DNA from: Clostridiaceae bacterium
GTDB lineage: Bacteria > Bacillota > Clostridia > Lachnospirales > Lachnospiraceae
DNA length: 64,000 nucleotides
Reading direction: 5' to 3'
Assembly: GCA_009911065.1 (NCBI GenBank)
Contig: QXWR01000006.1
Location: 62,001-126,000, forward strand
In this document: in pieces, positions 45,344 to 54,388 of the stretch
How positions within the stretch are numbered: the first letter of the stretch is position 1
Layout: each line of letters opens with the position of its first letter
The notes under the pieces: generated by a model
The model's input: the letters and a program-made list of their open reading frames with translations, nothing else
Database searches by the model: none
What the model was told of the DNA's origin: nothing
Translations under genes and position numbers: made by a program

Positions 45344-46405
45344 ATGGCAGAGAAGATCAGAATGGATTCTCACAAGTTGATATATCATCCGGATGTGGTG
45401 GCCAGGTGGATGAAGGGGGAGAATATTTATCCGATTGAGGTGGAGATTTCTCCCAGCGGTGCATGTAACCATCGGTGTGTGTTTTGTGCTGTAGATTATA
45501 TTGGGTATCAGCCGGATTTTTTGGATAAGGATATTATTCTGCGGGATATTGCTAAGATGGGGCAGAAGGGATTAAAGAGTGTCATCTGTTCCGGGGAGGG
45601 AGAGCCTCTTTTAAATAAAAATATGCCGGATATTGCCAATGGAATCAAAGCTTGTGGAGTGGATGTGGCCATGAGTTCCAATGGAGCGCTGTTTACAAAG
45701 GACAAAGCGAAAGAATGTTTGGGGGCATTTACCTGGATTCGGTTTAGTGTGGCAAGTATGGAAAGGGAATCTTATGACAAGATTCAACGAGGCAAGCCAG
45801 GAGATTTGGAGAAAGTAAAGGAAAATCTGACCGAAGCCGTTGGAATTAAAAGAGACCAGAAATTGAAAACCACACTGGGAGTGCAGTGTTTACTTTTGCC
45901 AGATAATATGGCCCAGCTTCCGGATATGGCTAGACAGTGTCGGGAAATTGGGGTGGATTATCTTACAATCAAGCCTTATTCTCAGCATCTTCACAGTGAG
46001 AATACATTTCAGATTGATTATGAGGCTATGCTGGCATTGGAAAATGAGGTGAAGCAGTATGAAACAGATCGTTTTTCCGTGTACTTTCGTGCCAATGCTA
46101 TGAAGAAGGTGCATCAGGAAAAAAGCTATAGACAGTGCTTGGGTCTGCCTTTTATGACCCACATTGATGCCAAAGGGAATGTGTGGCCTTGTGTGGCTCA
46201 TATTGGGACAAAGGAATTTTGCTATGGAAATATCTATGAGCAGAGTTTTGAGGAGATTTGGGAAGGAACAAGGCGGCAGGAGATTTTGCATCAATTACAT
46301 AAACTGGATATTAACAAGGTTTGTCGGGAGGCATGCAGGCTGGATGAGATTAACCGGTATCTGGATGATTTGAAGAATCCTGGGGAGCATGTGAATTTTA
46401 TATAA
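45344..46405 (+). CDS. radical SAM/SPASM domain protein
   Basis: 353 residues. Radical SAM motif CNHRCVFC (Cys 41, 45, 48) for the 4Fe-4S cluster that cleaves S-adenosylmethionine. The C-terminal part has SPASM-like cysteines: CLGLPFMTHIDAKGNVWPCV, FCYGN and CREAC, expected to bind one or two auxiliary clusters. SPASM enzymes modify peptides or small metabolites, including sugars. Placement directly after the heptose-type genes suggests sugar modification (for example epimerisation or dehydration). ATG 45344 has a weak ribosome site; ATG 45359 is in frame and possible. Confidence 0.85.
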   Translation: MAEKIRMDSHKLIYHPDVVARWMKGENIYPIEVEISPSGACNHRCVFCAVDYIGYQPDFLDKDIILRDIAKMGQKGLKSVICSGEGEPLLNKNMPDIANGIKACGVDVAMSSNGALFTKDKAKECLGAFTWIRFSVASMERESYDKIQRGKPGDLEKVKENLTEAVGIKRDQKLKTTLGVQCLLLPDNMAQLPDMARQCREIGVDYLTIKPYSQHLHSENTFQIDYEAMLALENEVKQYETDRFSVYFRANAMKKVHQEKSYRQCLGLPFMTHIDAKGNVWPCVAHIGTKEFCYGNIYEQSFEEIWEGTRRQEILHQLHKLDINKVCREACRLDEINRYLDDLKNPGEHVNFI

Positions 46406-46545
46406 AAAATGGATATAAGGATTGAAAAAGGAGATACAACGCAGACCGATGGAAATACAGGCAAGAAGGTTTGCCTGAATATCGTGTAGTCAGATCAGAA
46501 CACTAGTTTTACCAACACAAAAAGCAAGAAGAGAGATGGAGATAG

Positions 46546-47655
46546 ATGATAAAGATCAAAGCAACTGTGCCAACATTACCAGACTATGAAACATACATTC
46601 AAGAAATTAAGACGATTTGGAATACAGGAATTTTGACAAATAATGGTGAAAAAGTAAATAAGTTTCGCGAGATGCTGTCAGAGTATTCAAAGATAAAAAA
46701 TTTAGATTTATTCGTAAATGGTCATTCCGCACTGTTGATTGCTCTTGAGGCATTATCTCTTCAGGGTGAGGTGATTACATCACCATTTACCTTTGTTTCC
46801 ACTACAAATGCTATTATTGCTAATGGTTTGGTGCCAGTATTTGGAGATATAGACGATTCTTATAATTTGAATCCGGAATGTGTTGAAGAGTTAATCACTG
46901 AAAAAACTTGTGCAATTGTTACTCCTCATATATTTGGTATTCCCTGTAATGTGGAAAAGTTGGAACAAATCGCCAAGAAATATAATCTTAAATTAATTTA
47001 TGATGGAGCGCAGGCATTTGGAACAAAAGTGAATGGAAAAGCTATAGGATGTTTTGGCGATATTACCATGTTTAGCTTTCATGCAATTAAAGTGTTTAAC
47101 TCCATTGAAGGAGGAATGCTTGCCTATAAAGATGAAACATTACATAAAAAGTTTGAATTGTATAGAAATTTTGGGATTTCATATAGTGATGTAAGCAATG
47201 ATGTGGATGTAATTGGAATGAATGCCAAGATGAATGAATTTCAGGCAGCCATGGGAATTGTGAATCTTATGGGACTGGATTTTGAGATAGGTAAACGGAA
47301 AAAGCTGGCTGAAAGCTATTGTGAATGTTTGCGGGGTGTACCAGGGATAGAAACGTATTCCTATTGTAAGGATATTGAATATAATTATGCTTATTTCCCG
47401 GTTAAGGTTACGGAAGAATATGGAATGACACGGGATGAATTGTGGGAGAAGCTGAAAGAACAGGGGATTGGGACACGAAAGTTGTATGATAAATTAACCT
47501 GTGATTTCCATTGTTATAAAGATAGAGGATATAAAAGAAAGACAGATTATGCGGATAAAATAAAAGATATGTCTATAGATTTGCCGTTATATGGAGCTTT
47601 AGACGAAAAGAATGTTTTTTACATATGTGAAGTAATCCAATCTATGAGGAGATAG
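46546..47655 (+). CDS. DegT/DnrJ/EryC1/StrS-type sugar aminotransferase
   Basis: 369 residues. PLP-dependent fold: SPFTFVSTTNAIIANGLVPV, DGAQAFGTKVNGK (Asp-Gln pair at the cofactor), FSFHAIKVFNSIEGGML with the Schiff-base lysine at about residue 182. Enzymes of this class transfer an amino group from glutamate to a keto-sugar nucleotide. It provides the amine that the FemAB-like acyltransferase downstream could acylate. From here the GC content drops sharply compared with 42.4-46.4 kb. Ends 2 nt before the next gene. Confidence 0.88.
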   Translation: MIKIKATVPTLPDYETYIQEIKTIWNTGILTNNGEKVNKFREMLSEYSKIKNLDLFVNGHSALLIALEALSLQGEVITSPFTFVSTTNAIIANGLVPVFGDIDDSYNLNPECVEELITEKTCAIVTPHIFGIPCNVEKLEQIAKKYNLKLIYDGAQAFGTKVNGKAIGCFGDITMFSFHAIKVFNSIEGGMLAYKDETLHKKFELYRNFGISYSDVSNDVDVIGMNAKMNEFQAAMGIVNLMGLDFEIGKRKKLAESYCECLRGVPGIETYSYCKDIEYNYAYFPVKVTEEYGMTRDELWEKLKEQGIGTRKLYDKLTCDFHCYKDRGYKRKTDYADKIKDMSIDLPLYGALDEKNVFYICEVIQSMRR

Positions 47656-47657
47656 GT

Positions 47658-48761
47658 ATGGAATTAATAGAAATTAATTTTCAATCTGTGAACAAAGAAA
47701 TTCAAAATAGTAGAAATATTATATACGGAGCAGGGTATAATGGAAGATTTTTATATGAGTTGTTATCCAGTAACCATATACCTGTAGAAGCCTTTTATGA
47801 TGACGATGAAAGCCGTTGGGGAGATCTTTTTTGTGATAAAAAGATTTTATCAAAAAATGAACTGGATGTATTAGATAAAAATACGATATGCATATTAATT
47901 TCCAGTATGTATATTGGACAAATTACTTTTAAACTTGAGAAAATGGGATTTGAAAGAGCTTTTGTTTCTTTTGCTACATTACAAGAAAAGGATAGTGATG
48001 AATTTCAATTTCATAAGTATAAAGATAATTTGGATTATAGAAATGATTTGGAAAATTTAATCAATATAAGCAAAGATGATCAAACAAAAAGATATTTTCA
48101 GTTGATTAAGAAATCAGTTGCATCTGGAAAAGCATTACCGGAAATTGTGGATTTATATTGTGGTGAAAAGCAATACTTTTTGAATTGCTTTAAAGGAAAA
48201 TTAAATGGACTTAGTTTTTTAGATGGAGGAGCATATACAGGAGATACCGTGAGAGAGCTGCTTGGGGAGGAAATTAATCCAGAGGTTGTATATTGTTTTG
48301 AAGCTAACTTAGTAAATTATAAAAAATTAAAAAAGTTTGCCAGTGAGAATGAAAAAATGTGCAAGCTGGTATGTGAAAATCTTGCCTTGTGGAATGCGAA
48401 TACAAAACTTGGAATGGAATTTGAAAATTATAATTCAAGAATTGATCGAAATGCAAAAGATTTGGTGGTCCAGGCTGTTACCATAGATGAGTACTTTAGG
48501 AATAAAAAGCTTGGATTTATTAAGATGGATATGGAAGGAGCAGAAAGAAAGGCACTGGAAGGCGGAATGAAAACCATTAAGAGAGATCGCCCCATTTTAG
48601 CAATTTCCATGTACCATGGATTGGATGATATTGTTGAAATACCTAAAATGTTTATGTGGAAACAGGAGATTAAAAATTACTTTTTCTTTGTGCGCCATCA
48701 TTCTTATACCTATTCAGAAACCGTGCTCTATGGGATTCCTGAAGAGTCAAATATTTTATAG
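47658..48761 (+). CDS. FkbM-family methyltransferase with N-terminal GxG domain
   Basis: 367 residues. Residues 18-115 form a small Rossmann-like domain (NIIYGAGYNGRFLYELL, then a strand ending FYDDDES) that recurs in four other proteins of the cluster. The C-terminal half is FkbM-type: LSFLDGGAYTGDTVRELL (SAM site), VYCFEANLVNYKKLKKFA, VTIDEY and FIKMDMEGAERKALEGG. FkbM enzymes O-methylate sugars or polyketides. Two nt separate it from the aminotransferase gene, showing one operon. Confidence 0.82.
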   Translation: MELIEINFQSVNKEIQNSRNIIYGAGYNGRFLYELLSSNHIPVEAFYDDDESRWGDLFCDKKILSKNELDVLDKNTICILISSMYIGQITFKLEKMGFERAFVSFATLQEKDSDEFQFHKYKDNLDYRNDLENLINISKDDQTKRYFQLIKKSVASGKALPEIVDLYCGEKQYFLNCFKGKLNGLSFLDGGAYTGDTVRELLGEEINPEVVYCFEANLVNYKKLKKFASENEKMCKLVCENLALWNANTKLGMEFENYNSRIDRNAKDLVVQAVTIDEYFRNKKLGFIKMDMEGAERKALEGGMKTIKRDRPILAISMYHGLDDIVEIPKMFMWKQEIKNYFFFVRHHSYTYSETVLYGIPEESNIL

Positions 48762-48781
48762 AAGGTAAGGAAAAGAAAAAT

Positions 48782-49843
48782 ATGTCAGAATTTACCGTTT
48801 GGAATTTAAAGGATGATCCATATAAATATAATCATTACATAGAAAGATGTTTCAATCGAACGCCTTACCATTTAGCAGAATATTTATTGGCAGAAGAAGA
48901 GGCAGAGGAAGAAAAAAATATAAGAATTTTCTTGTTAGAAGAAAATGAAGATTTTGCATTGTTTCCAGCAGTCATTCGAAGGGTAAATTCATTGTCATAC
49001 ATGTGTGATTTGAAGGAAGAGGTATATGATCTGATTACTCCTCATGAGTATGGAGGAATTATATCCAGCAGAGATTTACCAATGTTACAGAAGCTATTAT
49101 TGGAACATATTTTTGATTACGGTAAAAGAAATCATGTGATTTTTCAATTTGTGAGAATTAATCCATATTTAAAAGATTTACCTGACTTATATAAAAATGC
49201 TGGTTATGAGATCATTCATAGTTGCTCTCAGGTATATGTGGATTTAAGGAAAAAGGAAGAGGAGATTATTAAAGATTATAAATACAATGTCCGTTGGAGT
49301 ATTAAAAGAGCGAAGCGAGAAGGATTAAAATTTGAAATAGCAATGAAAAATTCTGAGAATGTAAGAACTTTTCAAAAAATATATAATAAAGCTATGGATC
49401 GATTAAATGCAGAAAGATTTTTTTACTTTAACGATGAATATTTTCGTGAACTTATGAAATGTGATTGTACCAGATTGTGTTTTGTACGAGATGTGGATGA
49501 CACAGTGATTGCTTCTAGTATTTTGCTTTTAGAAGAAAATACAGTTTATTATCATCTAAGCTGTTTGGACCGCAATTATGCTTCCAAACAGCCAATGAAT
49601 TATTTGCTCCATTGTATGATATTGTGGAGCAAAAAGATGGGATGTACTACATTTCATTTGGGTGGAGGCGGAAAAAGCTTGTTACAATTTAAGGAAGGTT
49701 ATTCAAAAGATAGAGTTGATTATTATACAGCATATATGATTAGTGACAGAGATCGGTATCAGAATATATGTGAAATATGGAAGAATAAATTTCCACAATA
49801 TGCAGACAAACAGTTTTATCCGTTGTATAGATATAGAGAATAG
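48782..49843 (+). CDS. FemAB/GNAT-like N-acyltransferase
   Basis: 353 residues. The double-GNAT (FemAB-like) pattern is seen in VYVDLRKKEEEIIKDYKYNV RWSIKRAKREGLKF and in the C-terminal YHLSCLDRNYASKQPMNYLL with FHLGGGGKSLLQFKEGYSKD, which is typical of the acyltransferase branch that uses aminoacyl or acyl donors. In a sugar cluster after an aminotransferase it likely acylates an amino-sugar; cell-wall bridge synthesis is the other option. The ATG is preceded by AAGGTAAGG. Confidence 0.72.
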   Translation: MSEFTVWNLKDDPYKYNHYIERCFNRTPYHLAEYLLAEEEAEEEKNIRIFLLEENEDFALFPAVIRRVNSLSYMCDLKEEVYDLITPHEYGGIISSRDLPMLQKLLLEHIFDYGKRNHVIFQFVRINPYLKDLPDLYKNAGYEIIHSCSQVYVDLRKKEEEIIKDYKYNVRWSIKRAKREGLKFEIAMKNSENVRTFQKIYNKAMDRLNAERFFYFNDEYFRELMKCDCTRLCFVRDVDDTVIASSILLLEENTVYYHLSCLDRNYASKQPMNYLLHCMILWSKKMGCTTFHLGGGGKSLLQFKEGYSKDRVDYYTAYMISDRDRYQNICEIWKNKFPQYADKQFYPLYRYRE

Positions 49844-49866
49844 ATTGTAAAGGGTAGGAAAATATA

Positions 49867-50502
49867 ATGAATCAAATAACGAAAAAAATGAAAGATCACC
49901 ATTTTAAAATCTTTGAAAAGTTTGGTGCAAATGTACAAGGGGTTGATTGGGGAAAGGCAACGGATGAGGATAAATTGGAGTTGCGGTATTCTAAAATGTT
50001 AGAATTAATTTCTCGTGCTAATGAAATGAACAATAATCCTTCTATATTGGATGTGGGTTGTGGATTTGGCGGATTATATCAATATGCTTTAAAGAAAGGA
50101 TATTCATTTGATTATACAGGGATTGATGTATGTGAAAATATGATTGATTATGCGTTGAAAAATAATGAAAATGGAACATTTATATGTGGTGATATTTTTG
50201 AATATGAGCCAAAAAAGAATTATGATTTTTTAATTTGTAATGGAATATTAACGCAAAAATTAGATACAAATATTAGAAAAATGGATGAACATGCAAAAAA
50301 ATTAATTAATAAGATGTGGGATTTATCAAATATTGGCATTGTTTTTAATTTGATGAAAAGTCAGGTGGATTTTATGGTAGATCATTTATATTATAAATCT
50401 CCACTAGAAGTAATGGGATATTGCATGACATTGACAGATAAATTTATAATAGATAGTTCTTATCCGCTATATGAATATTCTGTTTATTTATATAAAAATT
50501 AG
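49867..50502 (+). CDS. class I SAM-dependent methyltransferase
   Basis: 211 residues. SAM-binding motif I is SILDVGCGFGGLYQYALKKG, followed by YTGIDVCENMIDYA (motif II acidic residue) and DFLICNGILT. The rest is helical and varied. It lacks additional domains. It probably methylates a sugar hydroxyl or amine in the glycan. 23 nt after the FemAB-like gene, so in the same operon. Very AT-rich (near 30 percent GC). Confidence 0.82.
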   Translation: MNQITKKMKDHHFKIFEKFGANVQGVDWGKATDEDKLELRYSKMLELISRANEMNNNPSILDVGCGFGGLYQYALKKGYSFDYTGIDVCENMIDYALKNNENGTFICGDIFEYEPKKNYDFLICNGILTQKLDTNIRKMDEHAKKLINKMWDLSNIGIVFNLMKSQVDFMVDHLYYKSPLEVMGYCMTLTDKFIIDSSYPLYEYSVYLYKN

Positions 50503-50545
50503 AGTTTATTACATAAGAGATGTACTGTATTGAAAGGAATATTTC

Positions 50546-51459
50546 ATGGCAAATTCAATATTAATATGGGGAATAGGAAAAGAATTTTGGGAACTATATA
50601 ATTATTTTATGCTCAATGAAGAAATAGGAAACTATTATATATCTGGATTTATAAGTAAGAAGAAAGAAAAGGAATATATTGCAAGTAAGAGAGTATTTTT
50701 TCCAGAGGAAATTGTAGCAAATGGTATTGAATTTGATTATATAATTGTTGCAAGCAATATTTTTTTTAAGGAAATTATTGATTATGGGTGTAACAAATTA
50801 CATATAGAAAGACGAAAATTTATTAACGGAATGGTAATGAAACTTCCATACTTTGAATGGAATAAATATATAAAAATATATAATGATAATGTAAGTTTAA
50901 TTACAGAAACTTGCTTGGGGGGGGTATTTCTAATATTTTGGGTTTGCCTTTTTGCTCTCCATTTGTAAATGTAAGGGTAGGAATAGAGAAAGATGATTAT
51001 TTTGAATTGATCGAAAAACTTGATTATTATATGGAACAACCACCTGCCGAAATACCTAAATTAAAATATACAACTTATAATTGGAACGGATGGGAAGGAA
51101 GAATTGATTTTCCTAAACTTTGGTATGATGATATTATGATACATGGATTTCATTATAATAGCCAGAGGGATTTTTTTGAACAATGGGAGAAAAGAAGAAA
51201 GAGATATAATTCAGAGAAGAAAGTTATATTCAAAATACTATATGATCAAGAAGATATTGAAAAATTTCAAGAAATTAAATTTAGTAAGAAAATAGGATTT
51301 TATCACAAAAAAGTAGATTGTAATAATATAGTTTCGATTTATTCTGATGAAATTAGTGGAAGATATTCATATCAGTATTCTAGTTATTTGTTTGATTTAT
51401 TGCGATGTGGAGCGTTATTTCAATATGTAGATTTTTTTAGTTTACTTAGTGAGGTTTAG
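50546..51459 (+). CDS. GxG domain + DUF1919 protein, frame broken at a G8 tract (phase-OFF)
   Basis: Two frames join at a run of eight G (50917-50924). The first (50546-50968) reads SILIWGIGKEFWELYNYFML and continues to LITETCLGG, then runs out of frame to a stop at 50968. The second continues ISNILGLPFCSPFVNVRVGI to the stop at 51459. With nine G the fused protein reads TETCLGGGISNILGLPF, about 304 residues, and aligns by eye with the DUF1919 start (C-x-G-G followed by LGL and SP.(I/V)N). DUF1919 proteins sit in exopolysaccharide clusters and act as putative sugar or phosphate transferases. Both halves are otherwise undamaged, favouring slippage over decay. Confidence 0.75.
50917..50924 (+). 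repeat. poly-G tract, 8 G
   Basis: Eight consecutive G within a gene of about 30 percent GC. Upstream codons need nine (or six) G to stay in the DUF1919 frame; nine gives the family spacing between CxGG and LGL. Confidence 0.9.
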
Positions 51460-51470
51460 TATAAGGAAAA

Positions 51471-53054
51471 ATGGTTATGGAAATAAAATTTGCGCATATG
51501 GCTCATAAACTTTTTGAATATAAAAAAATTGTGTTGTATGGCACTGGAAATATGGCAAAAGAGGTATATATTGCTTTGCGTGAACTTAATATTTCTGTAT
51601 GCTGTTGTGTAGTTACAGAGAAACAAAGCGATTATTTTATGGAGAATATTCCTGTTTATGAGATAAAAGAATATCATTATAATTTGAATAATAAAGATAC
51701 GATTGTTTTGATAGCAGTGAGTAAACTTTATGAGATCGAAATCGAGAAAATCTTAAAAATAAACAAAATATATAACTATTTGCGACTTTCAGATTTTGTG
51801 ATAGAAAGTCTGTTAGAAGAATATCGAAATAAACTTGTAGAAGAATGTATTGAAGAAATTGTTGAATGGAAAATTGTAAAATTAAAAGAAAATTGGGAAC
51901 ACTTTACAAAAATTAAAAGAGATTTAATGAAAACAATAGAAAGTAAAGTAATAGAGACGGATAAAATTGTTTTTGTAATAGGGGATTTAACTCCACGAGT
52001 GTTGAAAATTATGAAATCTCTCCAAAATAAAGGGATTCGAATCGAAGTTCTTTTTTATCCTAATGCACTTATAAGAGACGTTTGTTTAGAAGAATTTCAA
52101 AAATTGAAAGTATTATATATAGAAAATAAATGTATAGAGGAATTGATCTATTCTATTATATTAGAACAGGTAAAGGTTGTACATATATTTTCCAATGGAA
52201 CTAATACTATTATTCCCTATATTTTAATTAAAATGAGGAAAATTTTACCGTGTTTAGTATATGATGAATATGATATATTGAATGAATTTTACTATGATTA
52301 TCCTGAGGATTGGCTGGAAGCAGAAAAATTCTGTCTCGAAAATGCTGATGGCATATGCAACAGAGGATTTGAGTTGGATTGTTTAAAAAATGATTACAAC
52401 TATATTTTTAAAGGGAAAACTTTACAGTTTTTTGATTATTGCAGAGATGATATTTTGGAAGAATATAGCAAGGAAGAAGATAATAGTTTAACGATTTGTT
52501 ATGCCGGGGGAGTGATAACAGAGAAACAATATCCCAATTCTCCCGTTTGCTGTTGGCTGGAACTTGCTCAAAGGTGTAAAGAGGCTAAATGCCATTTACA
52601 CATTTACCCGATTGTTTGGTCAAAAGAAATTTATAAAGAGTATATAGAATTAGAACAAAATAATGAGTTTTTTCATTTTCATCATCCAGTTTCAAGCGAG
52701 AAATTAAAACAAGAATTATCAAAATATGATTATGGTATTCATCCTGTAAAATCTGGTTTTTTAGAACAGGAAATTATCGCATACAATACTGTAAATAAAG
52801 AGATTTATGGAGTGGCTAATCACTTTTTTGATTATCTTGATGCAGGACTTCCAATTATAGCAGCAGATCCTGTATTATTTGCAAAAAGCTTTGAAGAAAA
52901 AGGTATTTTACTACCATGGACTATAGAACAATATAATTTTGATGAACTTAGAAAAAATAAAAGAATGTATAAGGAGAGAGTAAAAAGTGTACATAAAAAA
53001 TTTCAGATAAAAAATCATATATCTAAATTGATAGATTTTTATAATAATTTATAA
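51471..53054 (+). CDS. GxG domain + glycosyltransferase-like protein
   Basis: 527 residues; ATG 51471 or 51477 (AAGGAAAA upstream). Residues 12-105 are the recurring small domain (KIVLYGTGNMAKEVYIALRE, ISVCCCVV). The C-terminal half (about 165-527) is GT-B-like: KIVFVIGDLTPRVLKIMKSL, VVHIFSNGTNTIIPYILIKM, TICYAGGVITEKQYPNSPVC, YDYGIHPVKSG, and FFDYLDAGLPIIAADPVLFA, the E-x-x-G-like nucleotide-sugar loop of GT4-type enzymes. Likely a retaining glycosyltransferase, with the accessory domain of unknown ligand. Confidence 0.7.
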   Translation: MVMEIKFAHMAHKLFEYKKIVLYGTGNMAKEVYIALRELNISVCCCVVTEKQSDYFMENIPVYEIKEYHYNLNNKDTIVLIAVSKLYEIEIEKILKINKIYNYLRLSDFVIESLLEEYRNKLVEECIEEIVEWKIVKLKENWEHFTKIKRDLMKTIESKVIETDKIVFVIGDLTPRVLKIMKSLQNKGIRIEVLFYPNALIRDVCLEEFQKLKVLYIENKCIEELIYSIILEQVKVVHIFSNGTNTIIPYILIKMRKILPCLVYDEYDILNEFYYDYPEDWLEAEKFCLENADGICNRGFELDCLKNDYNYIFKGKTLQFFDYCRDDILEEYSKEEDNSLTICYAGGVITEKQYPNSPVCCWLELAQRCKEAKCHLHIYPIVWSKEIYKEYIELEQNNEFFHFHHPVSSEKLKQELSKYDYGIHPVKSGFLEQEIIAYNTVNKEIYGVANHFFDYLDAGLPIIAADPVLFAKSFEEKGILLPWTIEQYNFDELRKNKRMYKERVKSVHKKFQIKNHISKLIDFYNNL

Positions 53055-53087
53055 AAGCTATTCATAAGAAGATAAATTTAAAACAGG

Positions 53088-54374
53088 ATGGAAATTAAAA
53101 TGAAAATGGAACAGTTTTTCGGAGAAAATTATCAATATATATGGAGTGATAATTGGTGTTTAGATAAAGATAAAGTATGGTTTGTAGCAGGAGCGATAGA
53201 TATTCTTTTTTGTCTGGATCGAAAAACGAACAAAACTTTATTGGTTGATAAGATTCCATCTGATACGGTATTTGCTTTGAGACAACATCCTATATGTATA
53301 AAAAAAGAAGACAGGATATTTTGTTTTCCCGATATAGGAAGGGATATCTGGTGCTATCACATAAATGATAAATCGTGGACAAGCATTAAAATGAATTGTT
53401 CAGAAAATATACGTATTGGATGTGAAAGGGCATGGATAATTGAGAACAAAATCTATGTTCTGTCATCAGGATTAAATAAAATTTTGGAAATAAATGTAAG
53501 CCAAGAGAGAATTGAACATTACCATGATTTAATGATCAATCATAAAGACAGACTATCAGAAAGTATAAGGATTGATAATTGTATTTATACGATTTGTTCG
53601 AAACCAGTTAAGATTATTAAGTTTAATTGCTTGGATAAAAGTATCAAAAAAATGGAATTACCTCAAATTGATGATTCCATACAAACATTGTGTTTTGATG
53701 GAGCTAAGTTTTGGATGACTGGACTTAGAAAAAAGATTTATGTTTGGGAAGAGAACACAAATAAGCTTGAGTGTTTGAATCATTTCCCTGAGGGCTTTGG
53801 ACTTTGGAATTTTTCTGGACAATATGCAGATCTTATAAACAAAGTTGAGGAGAGAAATGATGTGCCTTTGTTTTTGATGTCATCTTACGTAAATGGTTCT
53901 ATTTGGTTGATTCCGTTTCAGACAAATGAGATTCTGTATGTGAATAAGGATACATATAAGATCGACAAGTTCCATTTGGAGGATGAGACATATACAGAAG
54001 ATAATGTGAACATGCAGTTATTAAATACGAAATACATATTATTATATGTAGAATCTGGACGTTACATAGGGTTATTTTCTTTAAAAAATAAATGGATTGT
54101 TGAAATTGATACTTACAATTTAAACTATAAGATTTTAGATTATTGTTTGGATGAGGAGAATATTGCTCAACTAAATATGTTAGCCATTCAAGATGTTTTG
54201 AATCGAACAGGTGTTTATTATGAAGAGGATTCTAAAGATTTTGAAAGTTTCAATAGAATCATTTGGTTTGACCACAAAGAAAGATTATTGAATCCTAAAT
54301 GGAAAGTTATTCCCCATGATTTAGGCGATAGTATATACTCAAATATAAAAAATGAGAAAAACAATAGGTTTTAA
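53088..54374 (+). CDS. beta-propeller-like protein of unknown function
   Basis: 428 residues, no signal peptide. Repeating strands with aromatic/Asp-rich blades of about 45-50 residues: DKVWFVAGAIDILFCLDRKT, DRIFCFPDIGRDIWCYHIND, NKIYVLSSGLNKILEINVSQ, NCIYTICSKPVKIIKFNCLD, AKFWMTGLRKKIYVWEENTN, GSIWLIPFQTNEILYVNKDT. This pattern suggests a Kelch/NHL-like propeller of six or seven blades. No enzyme motif. Co-transcribed with glycan genes (33 nt after the previous stop, 14 nt before the next ATG); it may sense or bind a sugar or assemble the enzymes. Confidence 0.6.
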   Translation: MEIKMKMEQFFGENYQYIWSDNWCLDKDKVWFVAGAIDILFCLDRKTNKTLLVDKIPSDTVFALRQHPICIKKEDRIFCFPDIGRDIWCYHINDKSWTSIKMNCSENIRIGCERAWIIENKIYVLSSGLNKILEINVSQERIEHYHDLMINHKDRLSESIRIDNCIYTICSKPVKIIKFNCLDKSIKKMELPQIDDSIQTLCFDGAKFWMTGLRKKIYVWEENTNKLECLNHFPEGFGLWNFSGQYADLINKVEERNDVPLFLMSSYVNGSIWLIPFQTNEILYVNKDTYKIDKFHLEDETYTEDNVNMQLLNTKYILLYVESGRYIGLFSLKNKWIVEIDTYNLNYKILDYCLDEENIAQLNMLAIQDVLNRTGVYYEEDSKDFESFNRIIWFDHKERLLNPKWKVIPHDLGDSIYSNIKNEKNNRF

Positions 54375-54388
54375 TAGGAGAAAATAAC

